Below, piece by piece: positions 24,543 to 36,888 of a stretch of 64,000 nt of DNA. The stretch covers positions 2,678,001 through 2,742,000 of the forward strand of contig JAJKFH010000948.1 in NCBI GenBank assembly GCA_023333565.1. Direction: 5' to 3'. Each line of letters begins with the position of its first letter. The stretch's first letter is position 1. The notes beneath the pieces were generated by a model. The model was not told the origin of the DNA and searched no databases. It saw nothing but the letters and a program-made list of their open reading frames with translations. A program made the translations under genes and the position numbers. This stretch comes from Puffinus mauretanicus. Lineage: Eukaryota > Chordata > Aves > Procellariiformes > Procellariidae.

Positions 24543-27500
24543 GTAAGATCAAACAGGAGTCCTTCCACTCTCATATTGAGGCAATAAATGCTAGATTATA
24601 ATTAAGTGTACTGCATATAATTCAAGAGAATTATCAGAAACATTTTTTCCTTTAACTTGTGCTGAAACAGAGAAATTGCAAACTTTAGTCTATATAGTAT
24701 TTTGACAGCACTCTTAATTCCTGATCTTACTATAAGCAATAACCAGACCCCTCAAAAACCTCAGCTTTCCCCTTAGACTTAAATCTTTTGGAACTTGATT
24801 CAACCTTTACAAAACGTAAAAGTTTGTGGTTTTTTTTCTTTAATTTTATTCAGAGCTGGTTCTTAAGACTAACAATTATAGCTGAGAACTTGAGTGAAGA
24901 AGTGTATGACATTTATTCTGAATCAAATGGAATATGCATGTAATGATCTAGCTGAGGATTTGTGGTCATCTAGTACTTTGTAGCTAATGATAATTGTCAA
25001 ATAAGGAGAACCTGACATTGTTTTCTTAGAAGTCTGTTATTATGAATAATTCTGTTAGCAATGTGTGAATCCAAAATAGGTTGAATCTAGATAAGAGAGT
25101 ATTCTCAGTGTATAAAAGGTAAGAATCAAGGTCATGCACAACATTTGAAGTGTTGTTTTGTTGGGTTTCTTTCCCCCTTCCAAAGTTAACAAAGTGATTA
25201 GAAGTGACACTTGTCAGTGGCCAACTAGTCACTGAAAATGCCTATTGATGGCCCAGAGCTGAGACTGCTTACATGCTGGTCACTGAGACAACCCTATGCT
25301 CCCATTTTAGTAGTCTCTTTTTTACTAACTGCATGCTTTAGATGAACTGGTAGTAAAAGTTAATGCACAAAATTATATTATATTTTCAAGATTGTCTTTG
25401 CAAGCTGTGCAATTAGAAATAGATTTTCTAGATGTTCAGCGACTGGGTAACAGAGGAATTTAAGTATTTCCATATATAAAATGTTTTGAAGTAAATTGTA
25501 AAATAATATTCACAGAAATGTGTTATAATGTTATGAGTTATTGTGTGTATATACTATATAGACTTCTACCTTAAATCTAAGTGCAAATAAATATGTCCAT
25601 AATTATATATTTCTAATTGTGAAAAGGATAGATTTAGCTTTAAGCCATTTGGACACTTCTGATTCTACAGTTCTGACAATTACCCAAGCTATTTCTGTTA
25701 TTTATACTAATTGTAAGAAAAACATAACTATTTCCATCTTTAAATTTCCAAAACTTAATAATTCTGACAGTTAAATTTGATTATAATGTGATATCATTTG
25801 TGAATTTGAAGCTGGGCTTGTCCCAATGCGAGGCTGAACAGTGATCAAAATAGCACAAGAACTCTGTGATTGTTGAAGGATGGATGGGAGGAGCAGAGGA
25901 GTGCTGTTGGGTAGGTATGTAATCCTGAGCCCCATGGTCACTTGATATTATGAGGAATGCAAAATAACTTATAACAAGCGAGTACTATCCAAAAAGTTTA
26001 GTTAGAAATAGACATTATTGTAAGACTTTCTAGCACCTAGATGAAAAGTGCTATAAAACAATTGTTTTGACTTTTCATCCATCTGTTTTTTGCTTTTAGA
26101 GGAAACCAACAGACTAGCCCAAAGAAACTTGATCTCTTTTCCCCATTATGAACTCTTTATTGGAAATAAAGATATTACTTTACAGCAGAGCTTCGAGTGT
26201 CACAGTTAAATAAATAAAAATCTTCCAAAGCTAGTTTCAGATCCAATGCAACCATATACTAACAATGCCTCACAGGTCTATTTTTTTTAATTCCTTCATA
26301 TCTACTCTTTTCTTGTGCCAAAGAAGCAACTGTTAGCTGGATCAAATGGAGAAGGTGATTGGACACATTTTATACAGCAGTGTATTCTTATTTCAAGCAA
26401 ATTTTGGTAGATACGATTGGACAATGAAGACTGCAATCCAGTTGCCTGATGTGTCCTGAAGGCATGACAGTCCATGATTTAAAAAACTTTCAATATAAAT
26501 AGCCAAAATAGTTTTACAAAACAAAAAGGTAAGCACAGAATAAACCACTTGTCTGAGGTTACAAAGGAAGATAGTGGCAAAATTAGGAAAAAAAACCTTT
26601 TTTTTTTTTTTTTCAAGATTAGTAAAACATATATGCAATCTTGTTATTGAGTTTACAGACAGCCAGTTACCTGAGTATCTGGATCTTTTCAGTCCACCGG
26701 TCACATAAGACAGGTTTCACTGTATTTAGGACTAAATAGAGAAAGTCTGTGTAGCTCAGTGGATTTGAAAATGAGACACAGACTCTTATCCATCGATCAG
26801 TTCTTCAAACCTAGCCTATGTATGCAGCCAGGCCAAAAAAAAAGAGTAGGAGAGGAAAGAGGCATGAAGGAAAGGAAAGAGGGAACAAAGTGAAAGAAAA
26901 AGGTTTTCTGAGACAGAATTTGTATTGCTGTAAGATTGAAGTGGAGGAACCTTGGAGGTAGCCTGCCAATGGTAGTGTCGTTCTCAGAGAAATAAGAGAG
27001 AGGTGATGTAAAATATTTTGGGGAGGAAAGAATAGGACTTTCATAAGATAACAAAGAAAATCTTTAATTCGAGTGGAAAAGAAACCTAACAGGGTACGAT
27101 ATTCTTCTCCTTGTTAATGTCTATGAACACTGCTAGGCCAAGTTTATTTCCCATTTGGAGGGTTGCTCACTATATATGAACTTGGCTGGTATTGTGTTGA
27201 TCACCTACAATCCTGTTCATTTCTAAAAGCTTTGGTTTTTTGTTTGATTTTTAACATCCTGTTGCCCAATAGAAAGTAGGCATGAAACACTGACACACCA
27301 GGATGGCAGAATTATATATTCCCAGGTAAGCATGAAGCAATACAGAATCAGGACCTGGCCTTCGGTGGGAATTGGGCTACTTCAGCATCTCATAGAGCTT
27401 GAGCCTATGTATTCATTGCTATTTCTTGTGCTGCTTTTTGTTGCCAAACACATCCCTATGAAGAATAAAAATCAAATTCTATTTTCTCAAGAACATAATT

Positions 27501-27640
27501 CACTGTGTTCCCATAAGAGTTCAGGCAGGACCTGGCAAGATTTTAGCAAAACAGCTTACCTTGCCTGTCGTTCCACAAAACTGGGAGTCAGTTCGAACCT
27601 TCAAGTAGACATGATGAAAAAAAAAACCACCCTGCGCATT
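24543..27640. other. Intergenic, no feature seen
   Basis: AT-rich sequence with no recognised repeat, gene or RNA. Short frames on both strands (for example at 26400-27050 minus) have low-complexity or biased composition and no supporting signals. Confidence 0.5.
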
Positions 27641-27890
27641 TTGATGACACCAAACTGAGTGGTGTTGTTGATGCTCTAGAAGGAAGGGATGCCATCCAGA
27701 GAGACCTTGACAGGCTGGAACAGGTTTTCTGGAGAAGTTGTGGATGCCCCCTCCCTGGAAGTGTTCAAGGCCAGGTTGGATGGGGCTTTGAGCAACCTGA
27801 TCTAGTGGAAGGTGTCCCTGCCCATGGCAGGGGGGTTGGAACTAGATGATCTTTAAGGTCCCTTCTGACCCAAACCATTCTATGACTCTG
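27641..27890 (+). mobile_element. CR1 fragment with internal deletion
   Basis: A 250-bp CR1 piece on the + strand. It starts inside the reverse transcriptase after the catalytic box (GATGACACCAAACTGAGTGG) and runs to GACAGGCTGGAACAG at about 27724. It then jumps directly to the 3' tail (GAAGTTGTGGATGCC) and ends in a decayed ATTCTATGACTCTG. Several hundred bases present in the fuller copies are missing at the junction. The tail is nearly identical to that of the copy at 62735. Confidence 0.85.
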
Positions 27891-30497
27891 ATTTTTCCTG
27901 TTCATATAAAATTACATAATTCTCTACTCACTTGCCTCCCTCACACCCTGTTCCTTGGATCCTGCTCATGTGATCATCAATTGGATTTATTCTCATGTGT
28001 ATGCTCATTTACAATTAGGTTAGATTTAATATGTAACAAATTTTACATGTTACACAGCATTTTATCTCAATCTTAAATTCATCTTCTAATGAAGTTGTGG
28101 CTGCAGATAAGAAGGCAGGGAGGTGACTTTTGGTCTTAGGAGGATGAAATGTGATCCAGTGTTTGGGGAAGAACTGACTACACAGTTTTATTATACAAAA
28201 AGGTGTAATGGAAAGGAGTAAAGGGCAAAAGTCCAGCGACATTCAATTTCTCCGAACACTAACAAGCCCTCAATTATTCATTTGCAATTACAGTTCACTG
28301 AATCAGCTACATGAAAACGATAAAACATGGGTTCTCTCAGGCAGATTCTCAACAAGGGTGTTAGAAAAGAAAGGTTAGTGAGGGCAAAAAATGAGAGTAT
28401 CATGGCTTTGAACTTTTTCAGTAAATTGATTCAGCTTGGATTTTCCCCATCCTCTGTGCACTTTCTCCTTTCTTTGACTTCTGTGCCTCACACCTTCAAG
28501 TGAGAGTAGCAGGAGCACCAAGCATCTGCTATGTGTCTGAACTCAGGGATGGAGTCTGACAGCAGATTTCTAATATTACTCTGTGCCTGAAGGGTGCATG
28601 TCTCTAGAAAGTGGAAAGAGTCCTCTTTTTAACCACTTCAAGTTACGGGCCGTGGGAAGATTTGGAAAGCTTCTTGCTGTGAGCCTTGCTGCCTTATAAA
28701 TTCCTGCGACTGCACATATATAGATGTAGCAGAGAAACTGCCACAAGTTTTTCAGAAAGGATGAGATTTTGTCTGCACCAAGGTTGCATTTGCTAGGACT
28801 TTGCTCAAGATTATTTTTCTTTTAATAGGCCTTTATCAATCAATGCTTTCAGTCTTTGGCTTTTACCCCGCTGCTGTCAAGCTGCAGCTCACTTCATGGT
28901 TTTTTAGTACTATGTGTTACACAGGTCTTTAAATATATCACAGCTGAAATAGCCTCAGCATCTAAGGGAACTGTTTCCCTTGATAGCAGCTTTGCCTTTT
29001 GCTCACTATACTGGTTGTGAAAAGCTTCACCTAAATTGTCTTTGTAGGGAATACTGAAGAGCTGGGACTTTTTCTGTGGATCGTTACTCCGTTTCACTTC
29101 TGCTGAATCATTAGAGCATTTTCTCTAAATAAATTTGCTACTCTCAGAGAGCTCAAAGACATTGTCAATGTCTTTCATCTATTCTGCTCAGTACCAGATC
29201 TCACACTTGCTCTTAGTTAGTGTCTTCTATCAGAGGGTGCATCAGCAGGTGTCAGGTGAAAAACATCTTGCTGATGCTTCTGCACTATTTCTAAAAACTG
29301 TGTGTGGACGTCCATTTATTAAAGAATGTTTCCTAGTAGCTGTGTCCACAAGAGCAGCAATTGTTTACGAACGTTAGATAATATTTACAGAAAGCAAATT
29401 TTGAGTCTATTTGAGCTGACATTCAAGATTCAAGGGTGAGAGTCAGAGTTCTTTTTGCTCTATCACTCTCATGTACGTTGCCTGTGTGATGAGATCTAAG
29501 CTCTAGGGTTTGAACATGCATCTTCAATAATTGCAGAAAGTTATGGAGGGCTTTTGGCAACTAATTTTCATTGATCGCTCTACAGAGTTTTAGTTGATTT
29601 CACAGGCTGGGGAAAAATGTCGGTTTGATTACTAGCCTTTCTTCCTGTCCCTTTGGAAGTGGTGAAAAATCTGCGTGTCTCACAGAAAGGTCCTTATTGA
29701 CACAAACAAGAGCCCAAATAGTAAAAGTGTCTCAAAAGTTATGGATAGGTTTTAGTGCTTTTTCAATGGGTCTGAGCAGAACTGGGAAATCTACTATAGA
29801 ATTAATTGCTTCTGTTCAAGGTTGAATCTTCTGAGGACAGAATAGGTGGGGCTGCGATTACCAGTCTGACTGGTGTCCTCAGGTCTTCTGAACTGAATGG
29901 AAAATGTAGAAATGTACAAAATGCTGCCAGTGACCCCAGTTGCTGCGGTTTCTGCCTCTTTTGCTAAGCAGCATATAAAATAGTTATGACACTGATTTAG
30001 ATCACAGTAATATGCAGTGACATAAAAGCAAATAGTATGTTTGCATGTGTCTCTTTGGCTTTAATGGAGCCCAGAGGGGGTGTAGCAGTCCAAGTCTTAA
30101 TTATATTATGACAGCAAGGTTTGATGGCAAGAGCCATCTCAAAAGGACAGTACCTGCTGAGAAGAGCCACTAAACTAGGTGTAAGATAGATAGAAAATAT
30201 CTGAAAACAATGGCAGTGTACTGGCGAGCATGAAGATACCTAGGACCTGTTCTTTCATGTGGCTAGCAGCTTTGCAAAGATAGGACTGTGACGGTTCAGG
30301 ATATAACAGTGCTTTTTCCCTATTATTTGCTTTGGGGAAAGGAATGATCCTTACATGGACTTTCCATATATTGTAATATGTTCTTTTTTAGGGTCATCTG
30401 GTCTGCAATTATTGAAATTCATCTACTGAAAAGCATTGTCAGTTATCTTTTACAAAGAATAACAAATATTCTTTGATAAGAAACCAGTAAAATACAA
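27891..30497. other. Intergenic, no feature seen
   Basis: AT-rich unique sequence. A minus-strand frame of 67 codons at 28894-29097 has a protein-like look but no splice sites or start context to support it. Confidence 0.45.
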
Positions 30498-30504
30498 GCC
30501 ATTT

Positions 30505-30568
30505 TGGGGTTTTTTGTTTGTTTGTTATTCCCCCTTCCTTTTTTTTTTTCTTTCCCCCTCTTTTCTCT

Positions 30569-30599
<31 letters not shown>

Positions 30600-30662
30600 G
30601 CTGGGTGTGTGTGTGTATTTCGTTTTGTGTAGGGTTTGTTGTTTTTGTTTTTTTTTTTTTTT
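30505..30662. repeat. Low-complexity T/C, G22, (TG)n and T-run block
   Basis: A T/C-rich tract at 30505-30578 runs directly into 22 consecutive G (30579-30600). A short TG repeat (about 30605-30616) and a run of T (about 30648-30662) follow. The G run could form a G-quadruplex on the + strand. Homopolymer length in such blocks is often misread, so the exact count is uncertain. Confidence 0.9.
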
Positions 30663-31127
30663 CCATGTGGCAAAGTAGAAGACTGGGAGCAGAAGTGGAT
30701 AAAGAAAGTGGTTTTGGCTGTGAACTTTTTAAAACAAAACAGAAGATCTTTTAAAACAATGTTAAGCTGCTACTTTTTTTTTTCTGTCTACCAAATTAAA
30801 ATGACTCTGAAAATTAATACCTTCAGTGACTTTGAAAATTCTGTGCTTTTTTACCCTACAAATTTGACCAAATAAACATAAACACTTATTTTGGTAATAG
30901 ATTGTCATGGTTTCGGCTGGGATAGGGTTAAATTTCTTCCTAGTGCTGTGTTTTGGATTTAGTATGAGAAGAATGTTGATAACACACTGATGTTTTCAGT
31001 TGTTGCTAAGTGCCCTCCTAGTCCAAGGACAGCTCCCGTGCCTACTGACTGAGCTAGGTACACAAGATGGGAGGGAACATAACCAGGACAGCCAGCCCAG
31101 CTGGCTAATGGGGTATTCCATACCATG

Positions 31128-31150
31128 TGACGTCATGCTCAGTATATGAA
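31128..31150 (+). promoter_or_regulatory. LTR core promoter: CRE palindrome and TATA-like box
   Basis: TGACGTCA at 31128-31135 is the full cAMP response element palindrome bound by CREB/ATF proteins. TATATGAA follows at 31143-31150. The same arrangement is kept in the LTR at 7691 (CRE at 8013-8020), while the related LTR at 44155 has a damaged version. This is the expected U3 promoter of the element. Confidence 0.6.
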
Positions 31151-31288
31151 GGGTAGGCGTGATCCAGGAAGTACCGATCGCTACTTGGTTATCGGTCAGC
31201 GCGGGTGGTGAGCAATTGCATTGTGCATCACTCATTTTGTATATTTTATCATTATCATTATCATTATTATTTTCCCTTTTTCTGTTCT

Positions 31289-31294
31289 ATTAAA
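31289..31294 (+). terminator. LTR poly(A) signal ATTAAA
   Basis: ATTAAA sits about 140 bp after the TATA-like box and is followed by the conserved CTGTCTTTATCTCAACC stretch. This is the expected R-region poly(A) signal. It is conserved, in reverse orientation, in both other LTRs. Confidence 0.5.
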
Positions 31295-31432
31295 CTGTCT
31301 TTATCTCAACCCACGAGTTTTTCTCACTCTTACCCTTCCGATTCTCTCCCCGACCCGCTGAGGGGGTGGGGGGGAGTGAGTGAGCGGTTACATGGTATTT
31401 GGCTGCCTGCCAGGTTAAACCACGACATAGAT

Positions 31433-34308
31433 ATATACATGATTGTTGTAGTCCATTTACTTATTTTATGTGTTTTTACCTTGTAAGTGCAGATAAAGTA
31501 TTTTCTGAATTTAAATAAAACTTCATTTTCTGCAAACATATTTTATTCTATTTTCTTACCAAAACACAATAAAACAAAATACATTAAATATTATGCAGTA
31601 GGTAAAAGGAAATATATTTCTAGTCAGATATGAATAACAGATTAGAAGAATCCTTAATTCACTTTTATCTTGCTTTGATCTGAAACCAAACTATGAGCAG
31701 CCAGAAACATTAAAGACTGGGAGAAAATAAGCATGACTCATTTTCTTGATTCACATTGAATTGATTTTGTAAGGAAAGGAATATGACCCTGTTTGTTAAG
31801 ACAGCATTATGTGGACCCTTTAAAATGTTTTGAGTTGATTTCTCAAAAGGTACATCTGTGTACCAAAAGAGTCTATCACTGTATCAGTGATTCAGCATTA
31901 GGCATGAAGCTAAAACTTTCTCTGGTTTTCATCACTATCTTACAGTTTTTTCCTTCTACGTAGCAGTTGGCTTAAATCTGCCTTCCAAGACTTAGGCACA
32001 TATCATGATGAAGGAAATAGAATTTGAATTGAAGTACGCAAGTGAAAAATTTTGCCCTCTGATATATCATTAAAGAATATGACATTCGATTAGAAATGGG
32101 AACCTGAAATAATATTTATATATTAAGACCACCTTAATATATATGGCAAGATTGATACCATGATTTGTAGATGTAGAAAAAAGAAGAAAAGGGTTTATTT
32201 GATATCTTTCTGATCCAAGATGTTCCAGTGCATATCAAAATAGCTTTAAAAAATGTATTTGAAAACTACAAGAAGCAAGGGCTCTGCTCTTCCCCATTTC
32301 AAATTTAGACAGTGGCAGGATTGTGCTTATGCAGCAGAAAAAGCTTTGGTCTCTTCAGGTTTATTGCCCCGGGGATGCTTCCAGCTTGCCACTGGCAGAA
32401 GTCAGACTGGAAAAACTACAAGTGTTAGTTTTCTAGGCTCTGCCCATGTTTTGATCAGAGAATAATGTTTTCCACAGTAGATTCTGCAGTAGATGCTTAT
32501 ACTGTAAGTACTCCTACTCATCAGGAAGCTAATTAACACAGGCTTGTCTTGCTAGCTTGATGTTTCAGACTTTAACTTGTTCCATTGACGTGGCTGGGAG
32601 CAGCATTGTTTTAGGTAGTTTGGAGTTGCAGGCAGCCAGTGTGTCATGCTGTGTTCATGTTTTGGATCTTAGCTTTGCAACTTTTCTTTTTAAAGATAAA
32701 GATGAACCTTTAAAAGGTAGTAGCAGTGGTGTTTGGGGAATAATATGAATTTGCTGCTTGTTATCCTGTGCAAGTGTAGCAGTACTGCTTCTCATATATA
32801 ATCAAGGCGTTCATTATTCAGGAATACCGCCATCTATAGCAGGCTGTAAGTGTTAATGATGACAGCTAGTGGAGGTTTGCTTTTCCTTTAAGCTTAGAAA
32901 CTTGTTTTCTTGAAGCTGATAGTCACTAGTTTTATGTATTTGCACCATAATGCAGAAGAGTAACTAAGTAGTACAACATGCAGACGCATTTTTTCTTCGG
33001 TTATAGGAAAGTTTAATTGATGATCACTACTTGGGTCTATGACACCAATGTCTAATTAAAATGTGTGCTTAAAAGCAGCTGTAGTAATGCATATATTTGT
33101 ACTTCATTTCTCAAGTTCAAACATTGCTTTGTCTGCAAAAGATAAGACATACTAATCTGAGCTATGTAAAGGACCTTACAATGGTTCGATTACTTAGCAG
33201 CATGCCAGGTGAAGGTTTAAATTTCAAATTATTGCCATAATAAAGTCAGTCTCGGTCCTTTCCTATCAAGTCACTTTGGTTGGACGTGATGGGCAAGGGA
33301 ATAATGAGAAAAATATTCCGGTTAGGGCTAAGTAAAGCTGTGCATGATTTCTCGGAACACTAGAGGGAGCAAGAAGGTAAAGTTCTTGAAAGAGCAGCTG
33401 CTTCCTTGGAGGTTAAATCCTCCGAGAGTAAGTTTGCCATACCAGGCAGGTAATTAAAGCAGAGGCTATTACACCATTAAAAAAAACAACAAACCAAAAC
33501 CCAAATCAAAGTGATTTCTTACATGCTTTTTGTTTGTTTGTTTGGGGTTTTTTGGTTGCTTTTTTCCTTCCCCCCCACCCCCCAAAATACTACCAGCATT
33601 CTTTTTTCTCCCCATTTTATGTATTGTTTTGAAGGGATACTTTTGTTTTCATCTCTCTGAATGCTGAGTGTGTGTTCATCTAGGCTAATGCTGATGAACT
33701 GCCTGTGATGGAAACCAAAGTCCTTGTTTCTCCTCATCAGAGACCCCTTTAGGCAAAGTTAACCTGCCAAGAGCATGTGCATTCCAAGGAGGATTTGCCA
33801 ATGAACTAGTTGTTTCCCATGAACATTTCCTGACCTAAATCTTTCTGTTCTAAGAAACAAAAAAAAGAAGAAATGATATGCACCAAGAGGCTATTACAGA
33901 TGAGAGAATATTTTCTCTAGTGTTCCCCTTGCCCACTCATATTAATATTAACTATTTCTAGAATATGGTAATAAATTCCAGTGAGCATAGCATTTCATTG
34001 TGATTATTCACAGAACTGACCCTGTGCCTATAAACAGATGTTTTACCTAAGTGGATTAGGCCACTTGCATGTTCTTCTAAATAACAATCTGCCTGTAGCC
34101 TTGGAAAGCCACAGACATTCAGGGAAATATTCTCCTCTCAATGTGTTGGCCGACTCCTGCTGGGATTTGTGAACAACATTGCCAGTACAATGAGTTGTAA
34201 ATGCAACTCTACAATACTGAAAAAGCCTATTTTTCATGTGGCACCACAAGCATCATGACAGTAAATACATTTAAGTGCTCTCTTTCCTGTTTTCCTTTAT
34301 ATTTCTAG
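31433..34308. other. Intergenic, no feature seen
   Basis: AT-rich sequence with T/C and G runs at about 33525-33590. I recognise no gene or transposable element. Confidence 0.5.
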
Positions 34309-34396
34309 AAATCTTAAAGCACTGCTTTGGATAAATGAAGAGCAGGACAAGTTTGGGGATGAAGTGGATGCTTGGTCTAGGAAGCCTGCCTACTAA
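34309..34396 (+). other. Candidate plus-strand terminal exon (unidentified)
   Basis: A very good acceptor (CCTTTATATTTCTAG) is followed by A, then a 28-codon frame reading NLKALLWINEEQDKFGDEV and ending WSRKPAY before TAA at 34394-34396. The start phase fits the donor at 24542. The peptide has protein-like composition, but I recognise no family and it is short enough to be chance. Confidence 0.18.
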
Positions 34397-36809
34397 TGCA
34401 CAGCCTGAGGCGACTGCGAGGTGACGCCCACTCCTAAGGCCTGTGGGGGAGCTGGGGATAGGCAGGTGGCTGCAGCCCTTGCTAGAGGAATACTATTAGA
34501 TGCAGCGTGTGTGTGGCAGGTGGTACCCAGTACAGAGAGTTGGACTTCTGTCTGTCCCAGCTTGCCGAGAGATGCTTTATTTTGACTTTACAGCGCTGTC
34601 AGCAGGAGGCGGGACAAATTCCCATATACAGTTGTTTCTTCTAAGGGTGAAGTGAGAAAAAATTCTCTGCATGCCTTTTTCTCCTCATCTGATTAATTTG
34701 AACAGGAGTAGCCACTTCAAGACTTCCATGTTGACTGTATTTGCCCTGCTCTTGCAATACTTCTGCTAAACATAGCAACAATATGACAGTCAGCGATGCC
34801 AGTTCTCACCCACAGGACTAATGGTAGCATGAAAACCAGTGTGTAGTGAGATGTGGAGCTCTCTTTAATAGTTCTTTATTGCATGCAGACAGTACATTTT
34901 ACTTCAATATTTGTGCACTCATTATAGGTCTGTTGTAATAGTTTCTGCCTTGAAATTAAATTCTCCCTTAAAAATTAAAAAAAAAAAAAGCTAACCCTTT
35001 GTATAAGCTTGAGTTTATTTCTTGACTATATTTGTTGATATCTTTGTTACACCTCAGCTTTCTTTGCCGCTATTGTTACAGTAAACAAAAGTAAGCCCAT
35101 TTACACCAGTTGATGATTGATTGGCCTTGGTTGCCTAAGTTTTCAGTTACCTCTCTAATTTCTCAGTAGCTGTTGGTAAGGAGGTTTGGTGACTTCAGTA
35201 AGTCCACTGAAACCAAGAAATTTCTTTCATTTCCACTGATGTGAGCATAAAGACAGGACCATAGTTTTTATTTGAAATGCATATGAGTTTGATCTTCCAG
35301 TCCTGTTCATAAAATCCTCCGTGTTTTATAAGCTAAAGCTCCCTAGTAGCTACTCTCTCTAAATTATCTAGCATTTTTCCCAAACTACTACTTACTTGTC
35401 TAATATTTTTCCACTATTTCTATGAACAGGTAATATGATGACATGATTACAAGATGGAAGATTCTCACTTACTTATTTGCGGCATACTTATCCGACTTAG
35501 ATATATTTCCTAGGATGATAACAAGGAGACTGCTAGCAAGACTGTCCTCTGATTTTACTGCAGCCCACCCTACAATGTGATGAAGCAGTGATAAGCTGAG
35601 CAAGGTCCAGGCACGTGCTCAGTGACTCGTGCTGCAGTGCGAGAGCTGCTGCAGTGATGGGATCAACCCTGCAAACAGAGTTCTTCCCTTGAGCTGGCAA
35701 ATCTCCCTGCAGAGCTGTTCCTTGGCCTGATGCATGCGCTTCCACTGGACATCCTTTAGCAATTTCTTCTAATAGCACTTTAAATATTTATTTCTAAGTA
35801 TCCTTATTTATGAAAACAAAACTTTATTTCAAAATCAGGTCTGAGGTATAGGTGGGAGGTTAGGTGTCAAGAAGGCTTTTGAAGCCTGACTTGAGGCTTG
35901 AACTATTCTTGAAGTGTAGGTGTTTGACTGAGAAGGTAAGGCCAGAAGCACTACTGCTATTACTTAGTGAAAGTTTTGTACTGAAACATATTCCTCCCCA
36001 GTGTAGTCTAACAATACAATACTGCTCCTAAAGATTAACTTAGTCACTACAGATCCCAATTCAGGAAAATATCCCTCTTGAAGACAACACTGAAAGAGAT
36101 ATTGAATCATAATACTTAAATCTCATTGAGAACGAGAGCTCAATGCATGCTTGAAATTTAACGTGTGCTTAAAATGTTTCCCTGAATGAGAAAGACTTAA
36201 AGTTCACCTTTGGATGGCTGCCTAGCTGGATCCAAGACTCTGTAGACATTTACTCCAATCCTCTGTCTCCTTCTGAAGTCAAACTCCCTTCAGTTTTGCA
36301 GGCCACTGTTGGCACAGGTTCACTGGCTATGGGCTGGTTTGAGACCCTTCTGATCATCTGATTTGGCTTCCTGCAGGTAAGTTCTCAACTTTTGCACCAA
36401 GCCCATCTGCTGTTGAGTCACAGCAGATCATAGGAAAAAGATCATAGGACACCTGAGTATCCAGCACTTAGGAGTGGAGGGTCAGGCATGCTGTTGGGTA
36501 AGCTCTCTCAACCATTAATTACCTTCTGTGTTCAAAGTACAAGCTTAACATTGACTCTGAATGTGTCTAACTTTTCTGCTGGTTTATTTTTTTAGCACCT
36601 TTGATATACCTTTATTTTCTTTGCTGTCTTTCATCCTTTCACAATCTTGATAGAGCTAACATGATAAGAACTTTCATTTTCAAGATTTTTTGTTTCTTTT
36701 CTGTTTTCTGAGGGTTTCTGGAATTCCAGCTATTCTAGGAGGGCAGCCTCTATAAATACTTGTATACTGTATACTTTTTTCTATAAAACAGATGTTACCT
36801 TCCCTGCAG
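34397..36809. other. Intergenic, no feature seen
   Basis: The sequence includes a slightly GC-richer patch at 34400-34620 and an 81-codon minus-strand frame at 35533-35778. That frame lacks supporting splice or start signals. Nothing here is identifiable. Confidence 0.45.
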
Positions 36810-36888
36810 TTTTCCAAATGAAGTGATTGAAATAATTGGACAAGAAGCCTTAGATGAAATAGGTCTCAATATTTGTAAATTATCCAAG
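36810..36888 (+). other. Candidate plus-strand exon (unidentified)
   Basis: The segment between CTTCCCTGCAG and AAG|GTAATA is open in one frame: after a first T it reads FPNEVIEIIGQEALDEIGL and ends NICKLSK. It would begin in phase 2 and end in phase 0. A following segment at 37838 (LSTKSWEMDSFLPKEDPLF) has a strong acceptor and matching phase, but the place where its donor should be reads AAG|ATAAGT. Coding is possible but unproven. Confidence 0.2.

Larger units (their letters stand above)
30903..31427 (+). mobile_element. Solo LTR with perfect 5-bp target-site duplication
   Basis: A 525-bp LTR beginning TGTCATGGTTTCGGC and ending AACCACGACA, the TG...CA ends of a retroviral LTR. The target sequence TAGAT occurs immediately on both sides (30898-30902 and 31428-31432). 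A CRE palindrome (31128-31135), TATATGAA (31143-31150) and ATTAAA (31289-31294) appear in the order of enhancer, TATA box and poly(A) signal, which fixes the + orientation. No internal genes remain. The intact duplication and intact ends suggest it is younger than the copy at 7691. Confidence 0.93.

Noticed and set aside
30439..30754. Frames rich in K, P or F around the G22 block
   Set aside because: Pure translations of homopolymer and dinucleotide tracts.
35533..35778. 81-codon minus-strand frame
   Set aside because: No recognisable domain, no good acceptor or donor at its edges and no start context; treated as chance.
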